Shown piece after piece: positions 16,736 through 24,574 of a DNA stretch of 64,000 nt (position 1 is the first letter of the stretch; each line of letters begins with the position of its first letter). Source of the stretch: Paracoccus sp. C2R09. GTDB taxonomy: Bacteria > Pseudomonadota > Alphaproteobacteria > Rhodobacterales > Rhodobacteraceae. The notes beneath the pieces were generated by a model. It did no database searches and was not told where the DNA came from. It saw nothing but the letters and a program-made list of their open reading frames with translations. Where the stretch lies: NCBI RefSeq assembly GCF_018860625.1, contig NZ_JAHKQB010000024.1, positions 1-64,000 on the forward strand, written 5' to 3'. The translations under genes and the position numbers were made by a program.

Positions 16736-18067
16736 ATGCTCTGGCAACAAATGGAACAGGGTGCGGTCGCGCTGGACTGGACCTTCTATCTTCCCGTCGT
16801 CGTCTTCCTGGGGCTGGTGGCGCTGGCGGTGCCGGTCTGGGTCGCGATCGGATCCGCATCGGTGCTCTTGCTGCTGACATCGCAGGTGCTGCCCCTTTCA
16901 CTGGTCGGTGAGGGGCTGTTCTCGGGGATCGACCACTTCGCATTGACCGCGATCCCGCTCTTCATCCTGACGGGCGACGTGCTGGTGCGCACCGGTCTCA
17001 GCCGCAAGTTCCTGGACGTGGCCGAGGCGCTGACCAACTGGACGCGCGGCGGCTTCGGATCGGCCACGGTGCTGGTCTGCGGGATGTTCTCGGCCATCTC
17101 GGGGTCGGATGCGGCCGGGGCCGCCGCAGTCGGACGCATGACCATCGCGCGCCTGGTCGAAAGCGGCTATCCGCGCCCCTATGCCTGCGCGCTCGTCGCG
17201 GCGGGGGCCTGCACCGGCATCCTGATCCCGCCCTCGATCGCCTATATCGTGATCGGCTTGGTCCTGGGGATCTCGGCCTCCACGCTGTTCCAGGCGGCAC
17301 TGATCCCCGGCGTCATCATCCTCGGATCGATCCTGCTGACCAACACCATCGTCAACCGTCGCCATGCCTACGAGTCCGGCAATCCGCTCAGCCTTTCGGA
17401 ATGGCTGGCCAATCTTGGCCGGACGATCGCAAGGGGCTGGTATGCCTTCATCGTTCCGGGCGTCATCTTCTGGGGCATCTTCAGCGGGCGCCTGACCCCG
17501 ACCGAGGCGGGCGCCACGGCCGTCACCATCACCATCATCCTGGGTTTCATCCTCGGAACGCTGAAACTGTCGGATTTCCCCTCGATGATGGTCAGTTCGG
17601 CCAAGGTCAACGGTGTCATCGTGCCCATCATCGCGATGTCGCTGCCGCTTTCGCAGGCCTTGTCCGCGATGGGGGTGCCGCAGGGCTTCGTTCATACCAT
17701 GACCTCGATCAGCAACGAGCCTTGGGTGATGATCCTGTGCATGATCGGCATCCTGATCCTGGCAGGCTGCGTGATGGAAACGACGCCCAACATCGTCATC
17801 CTGGCACCCCTGCTGAAGCCCCTGGCAGACAGCATCGGCATGAACGACATCCAGTTCTGCGTGATGATGATCACGGCACTCGGGGTGGGGTTCATCACGC
17901 CGCCCCTGGGGCTGAACCTGTTCGTCGTGGGCGGGCTGACGGGGGAATCCATCCTCCGCATCTCGGCACGCGCCGTTCCCTTCGTCCTTTGCATGCTGAT
18001 CGTCGTTCTGCTGATCGCATACCTGCCGGTCGTCTCGACGCTGATGCTTCCTGAAAACCTGAAATGA
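16736..18067 (+). CDS. TRAP transporter large permease (DctM family)
   Basis: A 443-residue membrane protein with about twelve hydrophobic helices, the ion-coupled translocation subunit of the TRAP system. Family features include FSAISGSDAAGAAAVGRMTI (about 121-140), GILIPPSIAYIVIG and GFITPPLGLNLFVVGGL near the C-terminus. It follows the small permease by seven bases and precedes hpsN by ten, so it is part of the DHPS operon. Confidence 0.93.
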   Translation: MLWQQMEQGAVALDWTFYLPVVVFLGLVALAVPVWVAIGSASVLLLLTSQVLPLSLVGEGLFSGIDHFALTAIPLFILTGDVLVRTGLSRKFLDVAEALTNWTRGGFGSATVLVCGMFSAISGSDAAGAAAVGRMTIARLVESGYPRPYACALVAAGACTGILIPPSIAYIVIGLVLGISASTLFQAALIPGVIILGSILLTNTIVNRRHAYESGNPLSLSEWLANLGRTIARGWYAFIVPGVIFWGIFSGRLTPTEAGATAVTITIILGFILGTLKLSDFPSMMVSSAKVNGVIVPIIAMSLPLSQALSAMGVPQGFVHTMTSISNEPWVMILCMIGILILAGCVMETTPNIVILAPLLKPLADSIGMNDIQFCVMMITALGVGFITPPLGLNLFVVGGLTGESILRISARAVPFVLCMLIVVLLIAYLPVVSTLMLPENLK

Positions 18068-18077
18068 GAGGGTCAAC

Positions 18078-19394
18078 ATGTCCGTCACCTATCTGAAGAA
18101 AGCAGCCCGCCAATCCACGACCGATGCCGGCGAGACCCGCCAGATCGTTCAGGACATCCTGGCCGAGATCGAGGCCGGCGGCGAAGACGCGGCGCGCAGA
18201 TACGCGCAGAAATTCGACCGCTACGAGGGCAACATCGTCCTGACCCGCGACGAGATCGACGCGGCCGCCGCCCAGCTGAGCCAGCAACTGAAGGACGACA
18301 TCCGCTTCGCCCATGACAACGTGCGTCGTTTCGCCGAAGCCCAGAAGCAGACGATCAGCGATTTCCAGACCGAGATCCAACCCGGCCTGATCCTTGGCCA
18401 GAAGGCGATCCCCTGCAACGCGGCGGGCTGCTATGCCCCCGGCGGGCGCTACAGCCATGTCGCATCTGCGCTGATGACGGTCACGACGGCCAAGGTTGCA
18501 GGCTGCGGCAACATCTCGGTCTGCTCGCCCCCGCGTCCGGGGGTCGGGCTGAACCCGGCGATCGTTTATACCGCCGATCTGTGCGGGGCGGATCAGATCC
18601 TGGCGCTTGGGGGCGTGCAGGGGATCGCCGCGATGGCCTTCGGGCTGTTCGGGCTGCCGCAATCCGACATCCTGGTGGGGCCGGGCAACCAGTTCGTGGC
18701 CGAGGCCAAGCGCCTGCTGTTCGGTCGCGTGGGCATCGACATGTTCGCAGGTCCCACCGACAGCCTGATCCTGGCCGATGGCAGCGCCGATCCCGAGATC
18801 GTGGCATGGGATCTCGTGGGGCAGGCCGAACACGGCTACAACTCGCCCGTCTGGCTTGTGACCGACGACCGCGATCTGGCGCAGAAGGTCATGGCCCGCG
18901 TGCCGCAACTTATCGGGACCCTGCCCGAACTGAACGCCCGGAATGCCACCGACGCATGGCGCGACTATGCCGAGGTGATCCTGTGCGACACGTGCGAGGA
19001 GATGGCCGCGACCTCGGACAGCTACGCGCCCGAGCATCTGACCGTGCAGGCGGACGACCTCGACTGGTGGCTGAACCGCCTGACCTGCTATGGCAGCCTG
19101 TTCCTGGGCGAGGAAACGACCGTGGCATTCGGCGACAAGGCTTCGGGGACGAACCACGTCCTGCCGACCTCGGGGGCCGCGCGCTATACCGGGGGTCTGT
19201 CGGTCCACAAGTACATGAAGCTGGTCACCTGGCAGCGTGCCACCCGCGACGGCGCACGGCCCATTGCCGAAGCGACGGCGCGCATCTCGCGGCTCGAGGG
19301 GATGGAGGGTCATGCCCGCACCGCCGACATCCGGCTGGCCAAGTACTTCCCCGACGAGAGCTTCGACCTGAGCGGAACCGAGGTGCCCGCATGA
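18078..19394 (+). CDS. hpsN: Sulfopropanediol 3-dehydrogenase (HpsN), histidinol-dehydrogenase family
   Basis: A 438-residue NAD-dependent enzyme expected to oxidise (R)-2,3-dihydroxypropane-1-sulfonate twice, to (R)-3-sulfolactate. The zinc ligands of the HisD fold are present: Q249 and H252 (GQAEHG), D353 (FGDKASGTNHVLPT) and H412 (EGHARTADIR). So is the catalytic pair E319-H320 (YAPEHL). HisD itself is unlikely: no other histidine gene is near, and the gene sits between a TRAP transporter and two further dehydrogenases in the hpsKLMNOP order known for DHPS degraders. Its stop overlaps the next start by four bases. Confidence 0.9.
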   Translation: MSVTYLKKAARQSTTDAGETRQIVQDILAEIEAGGEDAARRYAQKFDRYEGNIVLTRDEIDAAAAQLSQQLKDDIRFAHDNVRRFAEAQKQTISDFQTEIQPGLILGQKAIPCNAAGCYAPGGRYSHVASALMTVTTAKVAGCGNISVCSPPRPGVGLNPAIVYTADLCGADQILALGGVQGIAAMAFGLFGLPQSDILVGPGNQFVAEAKRLLFGRVGIDMFAGPTDSLILADGSADPEIVAWDLVGQAEHGYNSPVWLVTDDRDLAQKVMARVPQLIGTLPELNARNATDAWRDYAEVILCDTCEEMAATSDSYAPEHLTVQADDLDWWLNRLTCYGSLFLGEETTVAFGDKASGTNHVLPTSGAARYTGGLSVHKYMKLVTWQRATRDGARPIAEATARISRLEGMEGHARTADIRLAKYFPDESFDLSGTEVPA

Positions 19395-20128
19395 CGGCGA
19401 CCCTGTCAGTCGAAGGACGGATCGCCTGCGTGACCGGGGCCAGTTCGGGCCTGGGCCGGACGATCGCGCAGTCCCTGGTCCGGGGTGGGGCACGCGTCGT
19501 CAGCGTCGCACGGCGCAAGGCCGATTGGTGCGACGGGACGCGATCCCGGGCGATTTCGGCCGACCTGTCGGATCTGCAGGGCGTGCCCGACATCGCGGCC
19601 GAGGTGGCGGATGTCTTCGGACCGCCCGACATCCTCGTGAACGCGGCGGGGATCAACACCCGCCAGCCCGCGGACGAGGTCACCTTGGATGGCTGGCTCA
19701 CCACGCTGGACCTGAACCTGTCGGTGCCCTTCTTCCTGGCGCAGGCGATGGTTCCGGGAATGCGGGATCGGGGCTGGGGGCGCATCCTGAACTTCGCCTC
19801 GCTCCAAAGCGGGCGGGCATTCCACGGTGGGATCGCCTATGGCGCGTCCAAGGGGGGCATCGCCCAGCTGACGCGTGCCATGGCCGAGGCCTGGTCCCGC
19901 GACGGGATCATGGCCAATGCCCTGGCGCCGGGATTCTTCCCGACAGAGCTGACGGGCCCCGTCTTCGGCGATGCGGATCTGGCCGCGCGCAATGCCGCCC
20001 AGACCTGCATCGGGCGAAACGGCAGGCTGGACGATATCACCGGCCCCGCGATGTTCCTGTGCTCGGACGCGTCGGAATACGTCACCGGGCAGATCCTCTA
20101 TGTCGACGGGGGGTTCACCGCGAAATGA
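19391..20128 (+). CDS. hpsO: Short-chain dehydrogenase, candidate DHPS 2-dehydrogenase (HpsO-type)
   Basis: A 245-residue classical SDR. The cofactor motif TGASSGLG is at residues 15-22, NAAG at 84-87, the catalytic serine is S137, and Y150 and K154 form YGASK. In hps clusters an SDR and a zinc-type dehydrogenase together oxidise and reduce DHPS at C2 through sulfohydroxyacetone, so both enantiomers can reach HpsN. Its gene order after hpsN supports HpsO. Which enantiomer it handles cannot be read from sequence. It overlaps both neighbours by four bases. Confidence 0.72.
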   Translation: MTATLSVEGRIACVTGASSGLGRTIAQSLVRGGARVVSVARRKADWCDGTRSRAISADLSDLQGVPDIAAEVADVFGPPDILVNAAGINTRQPADEVTLDGWLTTLDLNLSVPFFLAQAMVPGMRDRGWGRILNFASLQSGRAFHGGIAYGASKGGIAQLTRAMAEAWSRDGIMANALAPGFFPTELTGPVFGDADLAARNAAQTCIGRNGRLDDITGPAMFLCSDASEYVTGQILYVDGGFTAK

Positions 20129-21138
20129 AGGCCATGGTCTATACCGGCGTGAAGCAGCTCGAATTGCTCGATCTGCCCGATCCGCGACCCGCCGATGGCG
20201 AGGCGCTTGTCCGGGTCGAGGCGGTGGGCATCTGCGGTTCCGACATGCATGCATGGGCGGGACATGACGACCGCCGCCCCGCTCCGCTGATCCTGGGCCA
20301 CGAGGCCGCGGGCACGGTGATCGAGGGGTCGATGCGCGGCTGCCGCGTTACGGTGAACCCGCTGGTCACCTGCGGCGATTGCCCTGCCTGCCGGGCGGGA
20401 CGCGACAACCTTTGCGGCACGCGGCAGATCATCTCGATGCCACCGCGCGAAGGGGCCTTTGCGGAACTTCTGGCGATCCCGGAACGCAATCTCGTGGTCG
20501 TGCCGGATCACGTGACGATGGCGGTCGCGTCGCTGACCGAGCCGCTGGCCTGCGGGTGGCATGCGGTCCGTTTGGGTGCGCGCGCGCTGGATATTCCGCT
20601 GAACGAGGCGCGCTGCCTCGTGATGGGCGGCGGTGCCATCGGCCTGGGCGCGGCGCTGGTCCTGCGTGCCATGGGGGCAGGGCACATCTTCCTGGCCGAG
20701 ACATCGGCGCCGCGGCGCAGGATCGTCCAGATGCAGCGCGGGATCGAGGTCTTCGATCCGGCGAAGGATCCCGCGCCACGCGACATCGATCTGGTGATCG
20801 ACGGCGTGGGGTTCGGGGCCACCCGCGCGGCGGGCAGCGCGGCGCTGCGCCCGGGCGGCGTCTTCATGCATATCGGGCTGGGGGATACCGGACCGGGGTT
20901 CGATATCCGCCGCGCGACCCTGCAGGAGCTCAGCTTCATCGGGACCTATACCTATACCGCGCAGGATTTCCGCGATACCGCGCAGGCGATCTTCGACGGC
21001 AGGCTCGGGGCGCTCGATTGGGCCGAAACCGCCCCGCTGACGGATGGCCCGGACGCATTCCGACGCATTGCCGAAGGCCGGGTCGCGGCCCCCAAGATCA
21101 CCTTGCTGCCGGGCGATCAGTCCAAGGTCACGCGATAG
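20125..21138 (+). CDS. hpsP: Zinc-dependent alcohol dehydrogenase, candidate DHPS 2-dehydrogenase (HpsP-type)
   Basis: A 337-residue medium-chain dehydrogenase. Catalytic zinc ligands C37 (GICGSD) and H59-E60 (GHE) are present, as are the four structural-zinc cysteines C83, C86, C89 and C97. The Rossmann motif reads VMGGGAIGLGAA near 203-214. It is the partner expected for the SDR in racemising DHPS; order and family match hpsP. The 3' end overlaps the end of the convergent GntR gene by 22 bp, so the TRAP-hps operon stops here. Confidence 0.72.
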   Translation: MKAMVYTGVKQLELLDLPDPRPADGEALVRVEAVGICGSDMHAWAGHDDRRPAPLILGHEAAGTVIEGSMRGCRVTVNPLVTCGDCPACRAGRDNLCGTRQIISMPPREGAFAELLAIPERNLVVVPDHVTMAVASLTEPLACGWHAVRLGARALDIPLNEARCLVMGGGAIGLGAALVLRAMGAGHIFLAETSAPRRRIVQMQRGIEVFDPAKDPAPRDIDLVIDGVGFGATRAAGSAALRPGGVFMHIGLGDTGPGFDIRRATLQELSFIGTYTYTAQDFRDTAQAIFDGRLGALDWAETAPLTDGPDAFRRIAEGRVAAPKITLLPGDQSKVTR

Positions 21139-21818
21139 CTGAAGCGATCGGTGCGATAGAGGCTGCGGCGACGCTCGATCGGGCGGCCCAGGATATCGAA
21201 GGCAAGGCGCTCTACCTGCAGAAGGGGGGCGCCTTGCGCGATTCCAAGGGCTGCGGCCTGGTCGGCATCGGCCACGGTGGCCGTGATGCTTTCCTCGGCC
21301 TTCAGCACGATGCAGCCATAGCTTTGCTGATAGAGGATATAGAGCGCGCTCGGCAGGGGTGCGCGGTTCTCCAGACCCGCGAACAATTGCGCAGGCACGA
21401 CCGAGGTCTCGATCGTGCTGTTGGTGCCATCCATGCTGCGGATGCGCGCGATCTCGTAGACGGTCTCGGGCCGCTCGAACAGGGTCGCGCGTTCCACCTG
21501 CGTCGCGGCGCGCTGGACGATCTTCTCCTCGACCGGTTCCGGGCTGACGATCGCGCCGTCCCCCTCGCGCAGGCGGAAGAAGTTGAAGAGCGAGCTTTCG
21601 GGGGTTCTGGCCGTCACGAAGGTGCCGCGCCCCTGTTCGCGACGCAGGATGCCGTGCTGTTCCAGCATCATCAGCGCCTTGCGCGCGGTGCCCTGCGATA
21701 CGCCCACCTCGGATGCCAGCTGCATCTCGCTTGGCAGCATGCCGCCCGCAAGCAGTTCACCCGACGCAATTCGCGCCACGATCGTGTCGATCACCTTCTG
21801 ATAGAGCGGCTGTGCCAT
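21117..21818 (-). CDS. GntR-family regulator, HutC subfamily (UTRA domain)
   Basis: A 233-residue repressor. An N-terminal winged helix (LPSEMQLASEVGVSQGTARK, then REQGRGTFV) is followed by a UTRA effector domain (ATLFERPETVYEIARIRSMD, IERRRSLYRTDRFSYRVTL at the end). I start at ATG 21818 because MAQPLYQKVIDTI is the usual N-terminus; 17 further in-frame residues upstream look non-coding. It is divergent from suyAB, with an AT-rich inverted repeat between them. Probably controls sulfolactate use; the effector may be sulfolactate or a related acid. Confidence 0.87.
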   Translation of the reverse strand: MAQPLYQKVIDTIVARIASGELLAGGMLPSEMQLASEVGVSQGTARKALMMLEQHGILRREQGRGTFVTARTPESSLFNFFRLREGDGAIVSPEPVEEKIVQRAATQVERATLFERPETVYEIARIRSMDGTNSTIETSVVPAQLFAGLENRAPLPSALYILYQQSYGCIVLKAEESITATVADADQAAALGIAQGAPLLQVERLAFDILGRPIERRRSLYRTDRFSYRVTLD

Positions 21819-21885
21819 CGCTGATGCAAATCCCCGAATTCGTTTCCCCCGGATACCACGCCCGGGCATCGCTGCACAATACGTG

Positions 21886-21915
21886 TATAACTAGTCTTGT
21901 ATAAGAGTAGTTATA
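21886..21915. promoter_or_regulatory. AT-rich inverted repeat, candidate GntR operator for suyAB
   Basis: TATAACTA (21886-21893) and TAGTTATA (21908-21915) are perfect 8-bp arms separated by 14 bp. They lie between the gntR start (21818) and the suyA start (21969), in a strikingly AT-rich patch that probably also holds the promoter. Confidence 0.55.
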
Positions 21916-21968
21916 TCTGTTATTACCCGAGTCAGGGAAAGACACATCGAGGAAAGGGAGGAGATCCT

Positions 21969-22256
21969 TTGAGCAATCCGCAACTTCTGGTCCACGACCA
22001 CGAGGACAATGTCGGCGTCGTCGTCGTCGAGAACCTCGCCGCGGGCACCGACATGCTGTGCGTGGTCACCGCAGACAATTCGGATTTCCGGCTGACCGCC
22101 AAGGCCGACATCCAGATCGGCCACAAGGTCGCGCTGAAGCCGCTGAAGGCCGGGGATACGGTCATGAAATACGGCGAGGACATCGGCAAGATGGTCGGTG
22201 ACGCCGAGGTGGGCGCGCATGTCCACACCCACAATTGCAAGACGAAACGGTGGTAA
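21969..22256 (+). CDS. suyA: (2R)-sulfolactate sulfo-lyase, small subunit SuyA
   Basis: A 95-residue SAF-domain protein of the altronate/galactarate dehydratase family ([18 protein letters not shown], then [20 protein letters not shown] and a VHTHN ending). With SuyB it forms the lyase that splits (R)-3-sulfolactate to pyruvate and sulfite (EC 4.4.1.24). The start is a TTG at 21969, placed by a Shine-Dalgarno (GGGAGGAG) ending about six bases before it; there is no suitable ATG. Three bases separate it from suyB. First gene of the sulfolactate operon. Confidence 0.93.
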   Translation: MSNPQLLVHDHEDNVGVVVVENLAAGTDMLCVVTADNSDFRLTAKADIQIGHKVALKPLKAGDTVMKYGEDIGKMVGDAEVGAHVHTHNCKTKRW

Positions 22257-22258
22257 GC

Positions 22259-23440
22259 ATGGCCCTGGATATCAGCAACACGACCGTCAGCGCATGGCGC
22301 CGCGAGAACGGACGCGTGGGCGTTCGCAACCATGTCGTCATCCTGCCCGTCGACGACATCTCGAACGCGGCCTGCGAGGCGGTCGCGAACAACGTCAAGG
22401 GCACCCTTGCCATCCCGCATGCCTATGGTCGCCTGCAGTTCGGCGAGGATCTGGACCTGCATTTCCGCACCATCATAGGGACGGGCGCGAACCCGAACGT
22501 GGCCGCGGTCGTCGTCATCGGGATCGAGCCCGAATGGACGAAGGTGATCGTCGATGGCATCGCCAGGACCGGCAAGCCCGTCACCGGCTTCTCGATCGAG
22601 CAGAAGGGCGATTTCGAGACGATCCGCCAGGCCAGCTGGCAGGCCAAGGAATATGTCCACTGGGCGACAGAGCTGCAGAAGGAGGATTGCCCGATCTCGG
22701 AGCTGTGGGTCTCGACCAAGTGCGGCGAGAGTGACACGACCACGGGTCTGTCCTCCTGCCCGACGGTGGGCAACATGTACGACAAGCTGCTGCCGCACGG
22801 GCTCTATGGCTGCTTCGGCGAGACTTCGGAAATTACCGGCGCCGAACATATCTGTGAAAAGCGCGCGGCGACCCCCGAGGCTGCGGCGAAGTTCAAGAAG
22901 ATCTGGCAGGCCTATTCCGACGACGTGATCTTCGCCCATCAGACGGACGACCTGTCCGACAGCCAGCCCACCAAGGGCAACATCCTGGGCGGCCTGACCA
23001 CGATCGAGGAAAAGGCCCTCGGCAATCTCGAGAAGATCGGCAAGAAGTCGAGCTATATCGACGCGATGGGCCCGGCCGAAGCGCCGTCGAAGGGGCCGGG
23101 GCTGTATTTCATGGACAGCTCGTCCGCGGCCGCGGAATGCGTCACGCTGATGGCTGCGGGGGGATATGTCATCCACACCTTCCCGACGGGCCAGGGCAAC
23201 GTGGTCGGCAACCCGATCGTGCCGGTCATCAAGATTTCGGGCAACCCCCGGACGCTGCGCACCATGTCGGAACATATCGACGTGGACGTGACCGGCGTTC
23301 TCAGCCGGGAACAGACCATCGACGAGGCGGGCGATGCATTGATCGACATGATCGTGCGCACCGCCAACGGTCGCGCGACCGCCGCCGAAGCGCTCGGGCA
23401 TCGCGAATTCTCGATGACCAAGCTCTATCGCAGCGCCTGA
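22259..23440 (+). CDS. suyB: (2R)-sulfolactate sulfo-lyase, large subunit SuyB
   Basis: A 393-residue catalytic subunit of the altronate-dehydratase C-terminal family. It has [20 protein letters not shown] at the start, [34 protein letters not shown] (about 155-174, with conserved Cys) and [13 protein letters not shown]. It works with SuyA in the cytoplasm; the product sulfite is handled by the exporter at the end of the operon. The cluster (sulfolactate dehydrogenases, sulfite exporter, hpsN) supports SuyB over a sugar-acid dehydratase. Confidence 0.93.
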   Translation: MALDISNTTVSAWRRENGRVGVRNHVVILPVDDISNAACEAVANNVKGTLAIPHAYGRLQFGEDLDLHFRTIIGTGANPNVAAVVVIGIEPEWTKVIVDGIARTGKPVTGFSIEQKGDFETIRQASWQAKEYVHWATELQKEDCPISELWVSTKCGESDTTTGLSSCPTVGNMYDKLLPHGLYGCFGETSEITGAEHICEKRAATPEAAAKFKKIWQAYSDDVIFAHQTDDLSDSQPTKGNILGGLTTIEEKALGNLEKIGKKSSYIDAMGPAEAPSKGPGLYFMDSSSAAAECVTLMAAGGYVIHTFPTGQGNVVGNPIVPVIKISGNPRTLRTMSEHIDVDVTGVLSREQTIDEAGDALIDMIVRTANGRATAAEALGHREFSMTKLYRSA

Positions 23441-23452
23441 TCGCGCAAGGCG

Positions 23453-23482
23453 CCGCCGGCCCTTTGAGGAGGGGGCCGGCGG
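23453..23482 (+). terminator. Intercistronic hairpin between suyB and the binding-protein gene
   Basis: Arms CCGCCGGCCC (23453-23462) and GGGCCGGCGG (23473-23482) are perfectly complementary over 10 bp around a 10-base loop, 12 bases after the suyB stop. It may partly insulate suyAB from the transporter genes or protect the upstream message. Confidence 0.6.
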
Positions 23483-23539
23483 ATGCCCCAAGGCGCGGGC
23501 GGTATCGCTGCCCGCGGTCTCATAACGGGAGGAATGGAC

Positions 23540-24499
23540 ATGTTCGGAACGACGAAGCTTCGTCGCCTGATCGGTGCTGCCGCGACCATCGTCGTGATGC
23601 AGGCCCCGGCGGCATTCGCATGGCCCGATGGGCCTGTGAACTACATCATCCCCTTCAACGCGGGCGGCGAGAGCGACATCACCGCGCGTTACCAGCAGCC
23701 GTTCTTCAGCAAGGTGACGGGCCAGGACCTGATCGTGCAGTATCTGCCCGGCGCGGGCGGGGCTCAGGCCTGGTCGGGACTGAACGGATATGCCGGCGAC
23801 GGCATGACGATCATGGGGACGAACCTGCCCCATATCGTACTGCAACCCATGCTGCAGGATCCGGGCTATGCCACGGACGACATCACCAACATCTACATGT
23901 TCCATTTCACCCCCGATGCGCTGCTGGTGCGCAATGACAGCCCCTTTCAGACCGTGCAGGACGTGATCGACGCGGCGAAGGCCAATCCCGGTGGCGTGAT
24001 TGCCGGAGGGACGGGGACCAATTCCGCGAACCACGTTGCGAACCAGGTCTTCGCGAACCGGACCGGGACCGAAACGACCTACATCCCCTATAGCGGGACG
24101 GGGTCCACGGAATCCGGTCTGCTGGGCGGAGAGGTCGACATCCTGTGGGGCTATACCACCGTGGCGGCGCGGCAGGCGGACGCGGTTCGCATGTTGGCGG
24201 TCGCGACCGAAGAACGCCACCCGCTGTTCCCCGACGTGCCGACCTTCCGCGAACTGGGCATCGACATGGTCGGTGGCGCGTATCGTGGCATTGCCGTGCC
24301 GTCCTCGACCCCCGAGGATCTGCGCGAACAGCTGTCCGACACGATCGCCGCGATCAATGCCGACCCCGAATTCCGCGCGCGGATGGAGGCTGACGGCTAT
24401 GCGATGGCAGACGTTCCCTATGCCCGGATGGGTGAATTCATGGCCGAACGAAAGGCCGCCTATGAAGAGGTCGCGCGCCAGCTGAACCGCCAGGACTGA
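23540..24499 (+). CDS. Tripartite tricarboxylate-type (TTT) transporter binding protein, probable sulfolactate receptor
   Basis: A 319-residue TctC-family exported protein. The signal peptide ends at AAFA (about residue 29), then WPDGPVNYIIPFNAGGESDI matches the family N-terminus. GGVIAGGTGTNSANHVANQV, a GGEVDILWG segment and LFPDVPTFRELGIDMVGG follow. In sulfolactate degraders the SlcHFG system belongs to this family, and the gene lies between suyAB and the sulfolactate dehydrogenases, so sulfolactate is the likely ligand. ATG 23540 is better spaced from the GGGAGG site than the ATG six bases upstream. Confidence 0.85.
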   Translation: MFGTTKLRRLIGAAATIVVMQAPAAFAWPDGPVNYIIPFNAGGESDITARYQQPFFSKVTGQDLIVQYLPGAGGAQAWSGLNGYAGDGMTIMGTNLPHIVLQPMLQDPGYATDDITNIYMFHFTPDALLVRNDSPFQTVQDVIDAAKANPGGVIAGGTGTNSANHVANQVFANRTGTETTYIPYSGTGSTESGLLGGEVDILWGYTTVAARQADAVRMLAVATEERHPLFPDVPTFRELGIDMVGGAYRGIAVPSSTPEDLREQLSDTIAAINADPEFRARMEADGYAMADVPYARMGEFMAERKAAYEEVARQLNRQD

Positions 24500-24512
24500 C
24501 ACCGTCCCGAGA

Positions 24513-24536
24513 ATGCGGCGCCGCCCGGTGCCGCAT
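24513..24536 (+). terminator. Intercistronic hairpin after the TTT binding-protein gene
   Basis: ATGCGGCGCC (24513-24522) and GGTGCCGCAT (24527-24536) form a 10-bp stem with one G-U pair and a 4-base loop, 13 bases after the stop codon. Placed to set the ratio of binding protein to membrane protein. Confidence 0.6.
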
Positions 24537-24574
24537 CCGAAGACCCAAATTCATTCCGTTCATCGGGGGATATC

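Noticed and set aside
18078..19394. Histidinol dehydrogenase (HisD) of histidine biosynthesis
   Set aside because: The fold and zinc ligands are shared, but the gene lies in a TRAP/hps cluster with no other his gene, which is the known context of HpsN.
21969..23440. Altronate or galactarate dehydratase split in two genes
   Set aside because: Same superfamily, but the split into SuyA and SuyB and the neighbouring sulfolactate dehydrogenases and sulfite exporter point to sulfolactate sulfo-lyase.
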